Shown here: in pieces, positions 44,331-58,129 of the stretch
Layout: the number at the start of each line of letters is the position of its first letter
Position numbering within the stretch: position 1 is the stretch's first letter
Assembly (NCBI GenBank): GCA_037043455.1
Contig: JAWPHD010010312.1
Span: 30,968 to 94,967 of the forward strand
Source: Cyrtodaria siliqua
Lineage: Eukaryota; Mollusca; Bivalvia; Adapedonta; Hiatellidae
Direction of reading: 5' to 3'
Length of the DNA stretch: 64,000 nucleotides
Program-made: the position numbers and the translations under genes
Notes under the pieces: generated by a model
Databases searched by the model: none
What the model was told of the DNA's origin: nothing
What the model saw: the letters and a program-made list of their open reading frames with translations, nothing else

Positions 44331-44464
44331 TAAAGTAAATAATTGAAGGCACCGATTCTGTGGGGGTCCCCTGACATCCCCGCCCACAGAATCTGTGTTT
44401 TCAATTATTTACTTTTGTGCGTATAATTCATCAAAGCCTGGTTATACCCTTGTACCCCGTTCGA

Positions 44465-45055
44465 TAGGGCTGCAACGATACACTATGCTCATGATAGTAT
44501 ACGTATCGCGATACTTAACTGACGACACGATATGTATCGCGATACACAGTTTCATTAAATAATATCTTATTTTCATAATATAAGCCAAAGTATTAGCATA
44601 TGAGAGGTAAATACAGTAGCTACCTAAATTATTAATCCTTTATTAAACAATATAGGCGTCTCCGTGGCCGAATGGTTAACGACGTTGCGTTGTAAACCTT
44701 CGCCTCTCACCGCTGCGGGTTCGAATCCCACTGGGAGCTCGATTTGTGAAGCAGTGTCGATTCTTACGTATGGCGTGAGGTGTACAATACTGGTTCTACT
44801 CAGGAAAAGTGGATGGTGTGCCTCCACCACAAAAAACTTACATGTTTGAAAATGAAACATCAAACAAACAACAAAAACAATTATCAAACAGTCTCAAATA
44901 ATATAAAACCATAGGAAACTGTCAATAAGAGTAAGGTTGCGCTTATTTGTGTACCGTATCGCGATACAAACCCCACGATATGATATGTGTATCGTGAGAG
45001 AAAGTATCGCGATATAATCATAATAATCATATCGCGATTAATAGTTGCACCGCTA
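44465..45055 (+). mobile_element. TATCGCGATA-rich element, fuller copy, with nested SINE
   Basis: Left end GGGCTGCAACGATACAC and right end GTTGCACCGCT share the TGCAAC core in inverted orientation. Interior is rich in TATCGCGATA. A SINE interrupts it. Probably a non-autonomous hAT-like element; no clear target duplication. Confidence 0.45.
44655..44880 (+). mobile_element. tRNA-derived SINE nested in the above
   Basis: Best-preserved head of the family: GTGGCCGAATGGTTAACG with B box GGTTCGAATCCCAC, GGGAGCTCGA, body and ACAAACAACAAAAACAA tail. Shared with unit 1, so it was inserted before the duplication. Confidence 0.85.
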
Positions 45056-45189
45056 CCGCTCGCTCCAAGTTGCAGCTCAGAGACTGAGCCTAGGTAACTA
45101 AAGCTGAAGCAATAATCTTTAGTATATTTAACCTCTATGATATAACTTAGGCTAATCACCTGGAGCCACCCCAGGAAGGGGAATTAAAC

Positions 45190-46355
45190 AAGAGACCCAA
45201 GAGGTCCTGTAGACGCTCTTCTGTGAGCTTTTATTGGGAGATCAGGAGAAGTAATTGGTACAAAGATTGTGTTAATGAATATAAACATGTGATGATTTGT
45301 TGCAAAACTATAACTGGTTTTATTTGTATATGATATTTCACTGGAATAGATTAAGTGTTTTCGAAGGACATGTTGTTTGAAATTTACTTATTTTTGACCT
45401 AGTTTTAGACATGGCGGCCATCTTGGATGACTGGCGGCCGCGAAAAACACAAATCTGAGAGGGACTCATCACTATCCCAGATATCATGGTGATTAAGTTT
45501 CATCAAAATCCTTCAAGCGGTTTCAGAGAAAATGTCATGTTTAACCTTTTCATATATAACTCTATGTAAACTTTGGGTCGCCTTGTTGGCCATTTTGATA
45601 AATCGACGATAACGAAAAACACAAACTTGATAGAGGCCAATCCAAGGAACAGGTATATGATATTTCACAAGAATGGAATAAGTGGTTTTGGAGGAGATGT
45701 CGTTTGAAATCTCCTTAAATTTGACATAGTTTTAGCCATAGTGGCCATTTTGGATGACTGGCAGCCGCAAAAAAACACAAATCTGAGAGGAAATATCCCA
45801 AAGATCATTGTGAATTAAGTTTCATCAAAATCCTTTAAGCGGTTTCAGAGAAGATGTAATTTTAAACGTTTTCCTATATAATTCTATGTAAATTTTGGGT
45901 CGCTGTGGCGGCCATTTTGATTATTCGACGATGACGATAAACGCAAACTTGATAGCGGCCAACCCAAGGAACATGTTTATGATATTTCACAAGAATGGAA
46001 TAAGTGGTTTCGGCGGAGATGTCATTTGAAATTTATTTAAATTTGACCTTATTTTAGCCATGGTGGCCATCTTGGATGATTGCCGGCCGCGAAAAAGACA
46101 AATCTTCAAGCGATTATTCGACGATAACGAAAAACACAAGCTTGATAGAGGCCAACCCAAGCAACATATTTATGGTATTTCACAATAGTGGAATAAGTGG
46201 TTTCGGAGGAGATGTCGTTTGAAATTACCTTAAATTTGACCTAGTTTTAGCCGTGGTGGCCATCTTGGATGACTGGAGGCCATGAAAAACACAAATCTGA
46301 GATGGGCCCTCCCAAGTAACATTGTGATGAAGTTTCATTAAAATCCTTCGAGCTG
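45190..46355 (+). repeat. ~325-bp tandem array, four partial units (unit 2 only)
   Basis: Starts ACAAGAGACCCAAGAGGTCC. GGCCATCTTGGATGACTGG-type motifs recur near 45412, 45742, 46064 and 46250, with AAAAACACAAATCTGAGAG and AGTTTCATCAAAATCCTT between. Spacing is about 328, 322 and 186. Unit 1 has unrelated sequence in its place. Non-coding; likely an array of a mobile element. Confidence 0.75.
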
Positions 46356-46849
46356 TTTCAGAGAACAATTAGATATACAGATTGTTTTGAGTGGCAGAAC
46401 CCGTTGTGTACAGATTGCTTTTTTATTGTGTTTTAAGGGAGTCGGTCAGGTTGCAGTTAACACAGGTATTTATTTGGTGTTGCCTAACTATGTCCCAGTT
46501 CATTGGGATACTTTAGAAAGCCTTTAATAAGGCAATATTTTGTTGAGATATTGTGAGATTCTATTTATCACATAAAACCATGGATACAAGTTTACAATAC
46601 AACGCTCTTGTTAATTACGCGTTCATTCTTACGGATGGCGGGCGGTGTACAGTACTGGTTTTACCCAGAAAAAGTCTGGTGGTCTGCCCCCATCACAAAA
46701 AAAGTATGCAAATAAGCCTAGTATGCACTGCCAAAAAACATTGATAATGACTATGATCCAATTCCCCCGGTTTATGTCGGTTTCGCGTGTTAAATGTAGT
46801 AAGATTTGAGTTATGTGTGTTATATGATCAATAGAATCTAACATTCGTT

Positions 46850-46965
46850 CTCATTCATTATTGAATTAGCAAAAATTATATATTAACTCGGCAAGAGCCT
46901 CGCAATATATCATTTTTGCCAACTCGTTTAATAAATTCAATAATAAATGAGTACGCAGGTAAGAT
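46850..46965 (+). mobile_element. Palindromic element (unit 2 only)
   Basis: CTCATTCATTATTGAATT is mirrored by AAATTCAATAATAAATGAG, with inner AGCAAAAATTATATATT / CAATATATCATTTTTGCC and CTCGGCAAGAGCCTCG at the centre. Unit 1 (about 11000) lacks the inner part. Confidence 0.65.
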
Positions 46966-47039
46966 CCTCTATTTAATTAGGTCAAATCCGAAATACGGTT
47001 ATTTTTTCTTCGGCCTTATGTATTACAGTGTAAATGTTA

Positions 47040-48160
47040 CTGCATATGCCGTTTGAGATGTGTCAGTCTGATGGTGACTTCAATTAGGCGATCCTGAGAC
47101 TTAACGGAGCAGATGTTACATTTTTAAAAAAACAAAATGAACATACGTCTCAACAGAGATTCTATATAATGTGTAAAGCTGTTAAAAACACACCACAGTT
47201 ATACAATGTCTTTACGGCGTTACGGCGTACTGCTCACATTCAAAAACTTGGTTTGCCACACAATATCTGACATAATATTGAAGTAATAGCGAGCTCAGCT
47301 CGCGTCGCGAAGCGAGCTCTACGGTAACGCGAGTAGCAACAATATGGGGGAAAAAAACGTGGTAAAAAAATCAAAACACAGTTAACTCCCTTGTTAAGGG
47401 GAGTCCATGGCTATATTCGTTTCAAACGCAGTTAAATCCCATCTCTGTTTGTATCCGGCCCACCTCTATTCGCGTTGGATCTAGTTAGCAGACTCCACCG
47501 CCGTATGCATGCCATCTTTGGGATGGTTAAAACTGTGTACTATTGATTTTATAAATATTGAGTTCTGCTCAACCCGGGGCTAGAGGGCGTGAGCGGTAGC
47601 TAGCATATTTCACTACCGCTCATGAACAGTCTCAAGCAAACCGAGACTGCAATATTTCGTATGGTTCGTGCTCGGCCGTTTCCAAAGGTCCATTATCAAT
47701 TATTTTAATCAAGAAATAATCTGATCTGTATCTGATGAATACGTAGTAGATCCCAATTCATAACTTTCATATTCAATCAACTTCCGGTAGGTTGAGATAT
47801 TCAGTAGGTGAAAATAATGGGGATTTACTAGGAATTTATCCTCAATCTCTATATGAAAAATGTAAATATTAGACCATGATTTAACTTAATTGTATCCATA
47901 TTGGTGTTTTAAAATCAGACAACACCAAAAGAAGATATATAGATGTACACCAAAAATAAAACTTTTTATATAATTATCACTACTAACTAGTTTAATAAAA
48001 GGCTAAAGTCAGTTGAGCACCAACGATAAACAGCGAGTTTACCCCCTACAAGAATGTGGAGGTGTTTTATTTTATTGATCACTGATTGGTCAAATTATTT
48101 TGATGATGTCATGTGAAAGTTATGAATACTGGTATTTCACTGCGGGGAAATAAAATATAA
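47040..48160. other. Mosaic of dispersed repeats
   Basis: Contains the GC-rich hairpin repeat (47275-47340), the CCGGCCCACCT block (47365-47490) and the CTCAACCCGGGGCTA block (47495-47695). The rest (47040-47270 and 47700-48160) is unassigned. No gene. Confidence 0.55.
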
Positions 48161-48239
48161 TAAATACGTACCTGTGTTTTATCGGTGAATAACATACAGT
48201 TAGGAGGTCGGATGGTTGCGTAGTAATTAAATCATGGAA

Positions 48240-49990
48240 CGATTCTATTCGATTCTAACACAATTGTAACACCATTGTTTACGCTCTTGTGGGGGCACTA
48301 TATATTATCTCCGAGGTCAAGGTAATCAGGCTGCTATGTTTACAGGCTGTTCAATTGGGTGCCCCAATATGCAAAGTTATGCGCGGTTCAATATGCTAAA
48401 TACACTAGTATCACGTGACAAACAATAGCTTGCTCTGTATGACGTCAAACGTCAAACGTTCTCAGCTCGTTCAAGAAGCTTATTAATGTTATATGTACTG
48501 ATGCATATGATCAGATGGGTTTATATCGGATGTGTGTAAGGTTTGGGAGCATGGCAAGTTTGTTGTTATTAACATTTCATTAAAATTACTATTGAGTTTG
48601 TCTTCGGGATACATGTATTTACCAAGTGATGTCATGTAATGTGGCGCTTCCAACAGATGAAATATACGCGGGGAATTAATGGAACAGCTGTATGTTATCA
48701 TAGAATAACATACAGTGGTCTCTCTTCTTTGTGTATATGAAAGACTACGCAGGTCCTGTTAGAATTAATGTTAAACATAGAAATAATCATGATAATCCAG
48801 CTAGGAGACAAGTCAGAAAATACACTTGTACTATGGTGAAAATGACCAGATACACACATATCATAAATATACACTAAACTAAATGCATATCAACTCGAAT
48901 TATTTGATTGTTTAAAATAAAAATAATAATGCCATAAGAAACAAGACAGGAAAAAATACATACTTTAATAGAAATTTTCTAAGTTCAAGGCCTGAAACTC
49001 AGATTAAAATGCACATGTTATACTTCATATTGACTAACCGATTATAACGGATGATTGAGCGGTTACATCCAATCAATGGTAACCAATTATCCATTGTAAG
49101 TTTCAACCGATTGCCCCACACTAGTAACTGGCGGATGAGTGATATAATTTGGATCTTGATACCTCGTTTTTGCAGCTTATTAACACAATTTTGAAAAAAA
49201 TTATATACGCGTCTAATTTCGAATACTTTTTCAGTTTATGGAGCTAATTGCTCAATCTGGTGTGCCTGAATAGAAAATGGCTATTCTAAGGTTTAAACTG
49301 AATACACTGATGATATTTTATCTTTCTTGCACTATGTATGATTTTACCATTACCAACCTCCCAAGGCACATTATTATTGATACTAAACAACAGGTAAAAG
49401 TATTGATTCACTAATTTCCGGGATCCTTGGGTTTAACGTGGTTGGCAAATTTACCATCAACGCAAAGTGAATGGAAAATTTACCATGAAGCTATTTATGG
49501 TGAAGTTGCCATTCACTACCACCGTTCAAACCCCAATATTTACATTTCTATTGCACTGACCTTAAATGAAACACGTTTATGTGCTCCATTTCAATTCCTA
49601 GTGAAATAACACGTTTACGTTTTGGGCAGAGCTAAAGAAAACAAGGTATAGTTTATTCGTTTGATTAACTTGAGAACTATCGAAAGTTGCTATAAAAAAA
49701 GCATGCAAGGTTGGCAACATCACTGTTACCAAGTACATAAAACGATTTAATTCAATATTTCTGTATTTTACGGCTTATGAAAAGCATAAGCTTGTTTAAA
49801 TTTAGCGAGAAGTGTCTCGGACTTCACACACTTTAAAGTATCCTAATGTTTTGCATAGCCTTTCGAAAGATCTAAATATTGAATTAAATCCTTAACAAAT
49901 CAATTTTTCAATGGATTAATATAGTTTTTCATTTGTCTGATTTCAGTATATGCTTGTTAACATCCCTCTGCCAGGAAATATTTTCCTTTT
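48240..49990 (+). repeat. Segmental duplicate of 18130-19690
   Basis: Collinear partner with extra sequence at 48590-48715. No gene supported. Confidence 0.75.
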
Positions 49991-49999
49991 TGCAGTGTT

Positions 50000-50235
50000 A
50001 AACAGTAGCTGGGATTGTAAAACGGCTGTGTCTAAAACGTTCTCGTCTCTCACAGCTACATGTTTGTATCCCACTGTAAGCTTGCCTTGTTAAGTGAGAA
50101 AGTATCAATAATCATGGACGGCTGGAGGTATTCAGTACTGGTTCTACCCAAGAAAAAAAAATGGATCTGCTTCTACCACAATAAAATTAGAGCATCACAT
50201 ATAGCTTAACATGTGCTAAAATATGACGTAAATAT
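50000..50235 (+). mobile_element. tRNA-derived SINE (leader absent)
   Basis: GGGATTGTAAAACGGCTGTG with a decayed B box TGTTTGTATCCC, then the family body with GTACTGGTTCTACCC-like and CTTCTACCACAA. Confidence 0.65.
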
Positions 50236-50284
50236 AACACAACATTCAAACAGTTTATGTCCACATCAAAAAGACAAAGCTAGG

Positions 50285-50770
50285 AAATTAAACGCGTTCC
50301 CATGGGCACACTGTAACACTCCGTGGTACAAGTAAGATCTCTAGACTGAAAATCTACCATGCTGTGTCACAACCGTTTCAGGAATTAAGACGGTTTAGAC
50401 AAATGCTATCGTTTGCTGAATCGGTTATAAAACAGTGTTTTGAAAATATGTGTTTTTTTTTGTTTTTGTTTTTAATATTTTATATTTTTCAGTACCATTT
50501 CTGCCTTAATAAAGCTGCACCCTTAGATGTCCTGAATGTTCAAGAATGTCCAACAAAAGAATATAGTATGCGTCAGACTTCCATTGTTTGTGGTTGTTAA
50601 TAAGACTGCTTCTGCTTTATGTAGAACTCAGCATTAATAACCTGCAACGGATGGCTTCAATTTGCAACCGAACTAAAAATGACTGGATGTACATGTACCA
50701 TTAATGAGGCGCAGTTATCTGTGGTTGATGGATACAATAGTGGGAATAAGTGATGTACCAAACATCGATA
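50285..50770 (+). repeat. ATGTCCTGAATGTTCAAGAATG block, third copy
   Basis: Same markers as 14645-15240. Sequence at 50770-51160, between this and the next block, is unassigned. Confidence 0.75.
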
Positions 50771-51159
50771 TTGCTTCATGTTTTACTCAGGTACCCCGCC
50801 CTTGAAATTACCCATTTACTACAACTCAATTTACGAGTAAATAAAACGTGTTGATATTTAATGAAAGGAAAGGATTAAAGCATCATTGAATCATACACTA
50901 TTTAATTTGTGTAAGTTTGTTTTTAAAATGGGATACATTTAATGACAAGAACACTGGTTTCGAGATCAAATATCCATAGGAAAAGTATACGTTGTCTTAA
51001 ATAATCAGTCTTGTTTGCAAGTGTTTTCTGTTGTTGTTTAGAACTATTCATAAAGCAGATGGACATACAAATTGGTGACGAAATTTGCATAATAAACGAG
51101 CGCAGACGTAATTTCCGCCAGCGGTCGAAATCACATGGTGGTCGAAAACAGATAGAAAG

Positions 51160-52510
51160 ATGATATGTTAAAAGGGGCCCGGGTGGCAGAGTATATTTTG
51201 GTTCCCACTCCAACCCTGCCTCCCCGCACCTCACCCACAATATTTTCCAACATTATGTGGATTCCCACAAACAAATAAAGTGTCCCGAAATTTTACAGTT
51301 TAGTGGCAAAAAAATGCATTTTAATTAAGAAATAATTAATAAGTACCTGTGTTTTATCAGTGAATAAAATACAGTTAAGAGTTCGGATGGATACATAGTA
51401 ATTAAATCACGAGTTTGTTAGCACGAGTTATTTAATATAACGCACTCGTGATTTAATTACTCGCATCGAAATGATTCTATTCGATTCTAACACAACAATA
51501 ACCCCATTTGCCTGACTCCATTACATCCCTCTGCCAGGATATATTTTCCTTTTTGCAGTGTTAAACAGTAATGTCTTGAACATATATCTTTAATGGCGTA
51601 TCAACACATTATCTAAGGTTAATTTGAGCCGCCCCAGACAGAAGAGAAGGGTATATTGTAATCATATAACCTTCAATACACTGGACTGCCCGCTTTATGT
51701 CCGGCGCATCCTTGGCCGGGATAGAAAAGAGGCTGGGTCTAAAACGTTTTCGTCTCTCACAGCTACGGGATTGAATCCCACTGTAAGCTTGATTTGTCAA
51801 GTGAGAAAGTGTTGATAATCACTGACGGCTGGTATACAGGTAAACATCACTGGTTCTACCCAAGAAAACAATGGGTCAGCTTCTACCACAAAAAATAGAC
51901 CGTCATATATAGCCTAACATGTGCTAAAAATGACGTAATCGTAACACAACATTCAAACAGTTTATGTCCTCATCAAAAAGACAAAGCTAAGAAATTAAAC
52001 GCTTTCCCATGGGCACATTGAAACACTCAGTGGTGCAAGTAAGATCTCTAGATTCAAAGTCTACCATCTTGTGTCACAACCCGTTTCAGAAATTAAGACG
52101 GTTTAGACAAATGCTATCAATAGCGTTTGCTGAATCGGTTATAAAACTGTGTTTTGAAAATATGAGGTTTAAACCTTTTTTGTTGTTGTTTTTAATATCT
52201 TTTATATTTTTCAGTGCCATTTCTGCCTTAATTAAGCTGCGCAGCACCCTTAGATGTCCTGAATGTTCAAGAATGTCCAAGAAAGGAATATAGTATGCGT
52301 CAGTCTTCCATTGTTTGTGGTTGTTTATGACTGCGTTCTGCTTTATGTAGAACTCAGCATTAATAACCTGCAACGTATGGCTTGAAATTGCAACCGAACT
52401 AAAAAGGACTTGATGTACCTGTACCATTAATGAGGAGCAGTTATCTGTGGTTTATGGATACAGTACAATAGTGGGAATAAGTGATGTACCAAACAATCAA
52501 TTGTGGCCAA
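51160..52510 (+). repeat. Collinear copy of 13860-15240
   Basis: Includes the GGGGCCCGGGTGGCAGAG block, a full SINE (51622-51935) and the ATGTCCTGAATG block in the same order as at 13.9-15.2 kb. Confidence 0.8.
51622..51935 (+). mobile_element. tRNA-derived SINE with leader
   Basis: GAGCCGCCCCAGACAGAAG leader, tRNA-like CCTTGGCCGGGATAG, a B-box-like GGATTGAATCCC, then the common body. Near twin of 14323-14640. Confidence 0.8.
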
Positions 52511-52519
52511 TGATCAGTT

Positions 52520-54755
52520 ATTTAGTAATTGAATTTAAGTTATGCCCATTATGCGTTTCTTTTAACTTTCTATATATATGAAATGTTACATTTCTAAATA
52601 TTGATTATCCATTAGCATTGCCCATTATGTTAAGACACATGCTTGGATTTGAAATTAAAGAACTTGACATATATTGCTTACGGCCATCGCTTTAATTAAC
52701 AAAAGCGATCCAAAAACATCCGATCAAACGACAGGGCATAGATTATTGAAGCTAATTCACTGTAATTTGTCCAAAACAAGGAAGAGAACAATTTATTTTC
52801 CAATCACATTTCAACTTTCTTCTTAAGTTGTTCCAAACCTCCTCTACTAAGATATTTACAACCAAGATAATAAAGGTACAGACTCGAATTTATGCGTGTT
52901 TATGAGAGATAATGTAAGAAGCAACACATCTCACGTCCCCTAGCACCGGCTTAAGCGATATTATACTTCAAAGTCACCTATATCCCATAGGACCAGTAAA
53001 AAAAACACTACAGATTCGTAGAACGGGAATAATTTGTACAACCGCCACACTGCACTAAACAAACTCTAGTGTAAATGGTAGATCTGAAAATGTATTTTTA
53101 GTGTATTTCCGAGCAAAAGAGATTAAAGATCTAAAGGATAAACTTAAACTTTAGAATTCTACCTAGCAAACCAGCCAAAAATGCGAACTCTTGTTTTATT
53201 CAAATTTGGAACAGCCTATCACAAACGCAAAACATATATGTGACTATGTTCGAAGGAAATGTTTGACAGTTAGGATTTTCCTGTAATATTAGTACCACAA
53301 ATATAATTAACTCATGAACAGACTCATCTTAACTATGTCATCATAACTATGTCTGCTATTTTCTATCTTTTTTGTATGTATTGGGTCGAAATACACTAGC
53401 ATTTGTTTTAGTGCTGTGTTGCAGCTGTACAAAGGCGCCCCGACTACGAAACCAGTATTTGTTTTAGTTATGGTCCTTTGGTATCATTAAACCTAATCTG
53501 TCTGGTTTTAAAGCAGAATACCGTTTAAGCCGATTCGAGGGGGTGCAAGAGGTGTTACCTCTCAACATGAACTCATTATGACAGAGTCTGCCATTTTTCC
53601 CCCTTGTTTGTGTTTGTTGCTTTCAAAGAATCTACTTTTCAGTATTATTATTTTCTTATCTTATAACAATTTAGTAATAAGATTCTTTATTTGATTTGTC
53701 AAACACGTTAACGTTTATATATTTGGTTAATACTGTTTAATGTTTGTCTTAAACATTGTTTTGTCTTTGTCTTGCCCCTATCTTATTCTCGTATTGCTCT
53801 GGTTTCTACCAAGTCATTGATTTTGTGACTTTCTAGGCTATTGATGTTTTTGTATGGTCTTTACTATGACCACATTTGTGTTTCACTTATATTTCCTATT
53901 AACATTTCCAAGTTTGTAAGAGCCTGGAAGCGGCAAGTTTGTTTTAGTTACACTGTGCCATTCAAAGGCGGTAGCCCTTTTATCAATTCTGTTAGGTTGT
54001 GGTGTCCCATATGTTGATTCTATTTCTTCCTGATAATTTCGACTCTTTTGGATAAGCGATTATCGTGGACTTCCTTCTGTGAATGCTGCACAAAATTATC
54101 AGTTTCGACTTTTATTTACCTTGTTTTAGTATAGCAACAAAAACAAAATCAGAAAAGCAAAACAGGCTATTAAATAACAACATGTGTACACAGCATGGAT
54201 GGAACCAACTTGTCACTAAATCTGTTGCATAATATAGTGTTGGCAATATATGTTTTTTACTGTCATCATATAAACGAAGACATATATACTAAAGGAAAAT
54301 AGAATAGAAAAGCAACTCGGAATTTTCGCTACATATTGGATATACTGCACATTTAGTTCAGCGTAATATTACAGAAAAATCTAAAGAGATTATATAAAAA
54401 CAAAGCAAGGTTGCAGTTACATATCTACTGAACCAAACAGCTAACGCACCAGTAGACAATACCTTTAATGTATGAACTTAGTATATGCCGACTGGTACCG
54501 TCGTTGATTTGATTGATTTTTTTTAATTTCCTGTTGTTATTGACATTTTTCTCGTTCAGAATGAAATTTGTTTTGATTTATTGATTTTTATTATTGAAAT
54601 ATTAAAGGTATTGTCTACTGGTGCGTTAGCTGTTTGGTTCAGTATAGACAGAGAAATGGCAAAACTGTGCTGTTGTAGACACAATAGTACACTTTGAAAA
54701 ACAAATTCATAAACGTTCCGCTTTGAACATTTGATCCGTATGAACATCCTAAGTT
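52520..54755 (+). repeat. Segmental duplicate of 25650-27890
   Basis: Collinear; contains the MITE copy at 54425-54645 (42-bp arms) and only two units of the 14-bp repeat. It joins unit 3 directly at 54757. Confidence 0.8.
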
Positions 54756-55734
54756 TGCTCACCTGCAAACACGTATTCTATCAATAATGACAATTTAAAG
54801 GGATAACATTTGATGTGCTATTTGTTGTTGTAGTCTTTCCTCTGAAAGGAAATATCTAATGAAGCCATATACCATTCGATTAACAGCAGCACATTATACA
54901 TACAATATAGTAGGGACGTTCCCGTGTTCGTTTTTTACCTTTTGTATATAACAATCATAAAACTATAACTCATCTCCGGAAGTACAAAAACACTATGTAC
55001 ATATATCGCTACGTAAAACTTCGCTATTATATTTATACTGTAATGTATCTTCTAATATTTACATTCACTTGATACTTTCTGTTGACAAGAAATAGAGTTT
55101 AATTTCGAATAAACTTCATTTTCCGAAAGGCGGAGCTAACTGTGCACGCATCCGGTATGGTAGACGGAGCTAAGTGTGCACGCATCCGGTGTACATCAGT
55201 CAAAAACGGCTATTCCTCAGTCTGAACATACATTGGCGATAGTTAGTGTAGTTATAAGTGCACGATAGTTTTCATCATTATCAATCTCCCAAAGTAGGTT
55301 ATGACAAAAGGAAAATAATATAAATATAAGAATTGATTCACAAATTAAAGGCGTTTATGCGATTTTAAAGGTCGGAAGTGTATAGAAAATTTACCAAAAT
55401 TTGCAATTCTCTACCGGCATGAACGCCGAAAATGTTCAAATCAATTCTGAAATAAAACTCACAATAAACTTAAGTATTCAAAGTTTTAGCATGGCATTTT
55501 CATAAGAAAACTGACAACAAGCCATAAAATTACACATCTCTGCATTTTGTTAGGTGATATTTTCAGTGTTTGTACTTGACGCTCAACTGACTGTAATCCT
55601 CTATAAAACAGCATTGGTATTGAAACTTATATTAAAAGCTTTAGAGTGTAAAGTTAAGTATCTTCTTTTAGTGTTGCATGATTCAGACACACGTTTGGAT
55701 ACGTTTAATTAACTTATAAAAGGCTCTGGGTATT

Positions 55735-56700
55735 GTTTAACCACTCATAGGATATGTTGTCTGCTTTTTATACGCAGGCTTCATAACCGCTGCTCCCAAC
55801 TAAATTCCATTATGTTTATTTCGCTCTTCGGGGCATTTCATTTTATTAGATACTTGGACCATACGCCGTACGACATGGGGAATACGTTAAAGAAGTATAA
55901 CTCCATGTCCAATGCCATATGCATGCCATCTTCGGGATTTTGTGTTGATTTTATGACTATTGAGTTCTGCTCAACCCGGGGCTAGAGGGCGTGAGCGGTA
56001 GCTAGCATATTTCACTACCACTCATGAACAGTCTCCATCAAACCGAGACTGCAATATTTCGTATGTGTCGTGCTCGGCCGTTTCCAAAGGTCCATTATCA
56101 TACTCTTTTTTTATAGCACAGTGGCGTTGCTTGTGCAGTGTGGCGGCAGTAAAACGTCTCCCCGCGCTTGCAATCAGTACTGTTATTCATTCGATCTTTG
56201 GAGATAGCTGAGCCTGATACTTATAGTTATTTATCGGTGGTACATTTTCAATTTCTTTTGTTTTCTTACTTAATTTTTTATTCGGTGGTTCCACTACTCC
56301 GGCCGATAAAATGCTCTGGGTATTGTATAACCACTCATAGGATATGTTGTCTGCTTTTTATACGCAGGCTTCATAAATGCTCCCAACTAAATTCCATTAT
56401 GTTTATTTCGCTCTTCGGTGCATTTCATTTTATTAGATACTGGGACCATACGCCGTACGACATGGGGAATACGTTAAAGAAGGATAACTCCATGTCCACC
56501 TCCATATGCATTATAAAGATTTGCTGTTGATTTTATGAATATTGAGTTCTGCTCAACCCGGGGCTAGAGGGCGTGAGCGGTAGGTAGCATATTTCACTAA
56601 CACTCATGAACAGTCTCAATCAAACCGAGACTGCAATATTTCGTATGTGTCGTGCTCGGCCGTTTTCAAAGGTCCATTATCATACACTTTTTTATGGTCA
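55735..56700 (+). repeat. ~570-bp tandem duplication
   Basis: GCTCTGGGTATTGT through GGCCGTTT.CAAAGGTCC occurs twice (55735 and 56308). Each copy includes ATACGCCGTACGACATGGGG and the CTCAACCCGGGGCTA repeat. A 120-codon frame (56168-56530) bridges the copies and is not conserved. Confidence 0.8.
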
Positions 56701-56868
56701 AAAACAATTTGAGACAACTAAGGATGAAGTCCGAGTAATACCCTGTGTATTCACCTACTGAATATCTCAGTATTTCGTAAATTTGTAGCACAATATCTTG
56801 ATGATCAGTATATATACACAGTAAAGGATACGTTCTGCTTCATTTTGTTTGCCATTATTGTTATATAG

Positions 56869-57033
56869 GTTCTGACAATAAACAAAGTGTAAGTACGCTG
56901 ATATTACGCGGAAACGTTGGTGAATTCAATTTAGAAGAAATGGACGTTTGTGTTCACGATGGGAGTAAACACGTGGTTTTTTGGGGGTCTTCCCGGAAGC
57001 ATGTTTAATACATTTAAAATGCATTTTATATAA
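56869..57033 (+). pseudogene. Relic terminal exon, copy 3 (frameshifted)
   Basis: Follows TTATATAG. FEEMDVCVHDGS is preserved as LEEMDVCVHDGS. An extra base after HVVF shifts the frame into an early stop. Confidence 0.35.
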
Positions 57034-58129
57034 GCGTTTAGTTTGCGCGAAAAATGACTATAGAGGTATTATTATATCATGGAATGTACTTATAATACAG
57101 TCACGCAGTACTTTTGAAAACGAGACATTTTTTATTTTCGATTTTTTTTCAGTCGGCTATTTTTTTTTATCAAATCAAGATTGTATATTATGTTAATGAT
57201 AAGTTTACAAAAAGTCTCTCACAAGTCTCTTTGTCCCTAAGGTTAACATATAGCGATAAACAGTTGAATAAAATTTGCTCTACTTCTTTCAGTTAAAACA
57301 TATTTTAGACGTTTCCATTCTTCATGTTTTATCTCGTTGTAAATGAAGGAACCTGGCATGTTGATTGCAGTTTGGTGCCATATAACCCACTTGTATAGAT
57401 GTGATTAAAACCCAGTTCAATTCATGAATGGTAGACATTGATTTCATTGTATTGTGTTGCCTCGGTATTTGTGTGGCCAAAACATAGAAGATATGTGTTG
57501 CCTTGGAACTAATATAGGAGGTGCTTCAGCAAGAAGTGAGGAAGCTTGTATGTTCACGATTGCTTTGGCAAAAGTAAAACCATTTGTGTTTCTAGCCTTC
57601 GATATTTATTTGTTAATCTATTTCCAAACAAACACCAGAATTTAGAAAACAACAGGAGTTTATTAAAATACGATAGTTCCACCATCATTCTGTGACTAAC
57701 TCACACAGATTTATATCAATGTAATTTCACTTATTAAACACAGTAATTATTTTCACTTTATATGTTTATGTGTTGTCACTAAATGTCTCCTTGGTATACC
57801 GCTCTGTATATATTTACGCTCACTATGATCAGCAAGCTGAGAGTTGTTGGTTTCTAAATATCTCAACATTGGTCGAAAACCAAGTTTCTTTAGGCCTTAA
57901 AAATAATACCTTTTTTCCTGTAAATGTGGTAGGTATCCAGATGTGTGATTATTATTATTATTTTTTAAATATACTTTTTTACTCTTAAACGGATTTATTT
58001 TATGCCTAAGAACATTGCAAGGTTGCCCCACCACTAAAAGTGATTGGTGAATACAAAACAATATTGGGCCTAATATAAAATAGCTAATTGGTCGGGTTAA
58101 AGAAAACGCAGCATATTTTTGTTTAGGCC

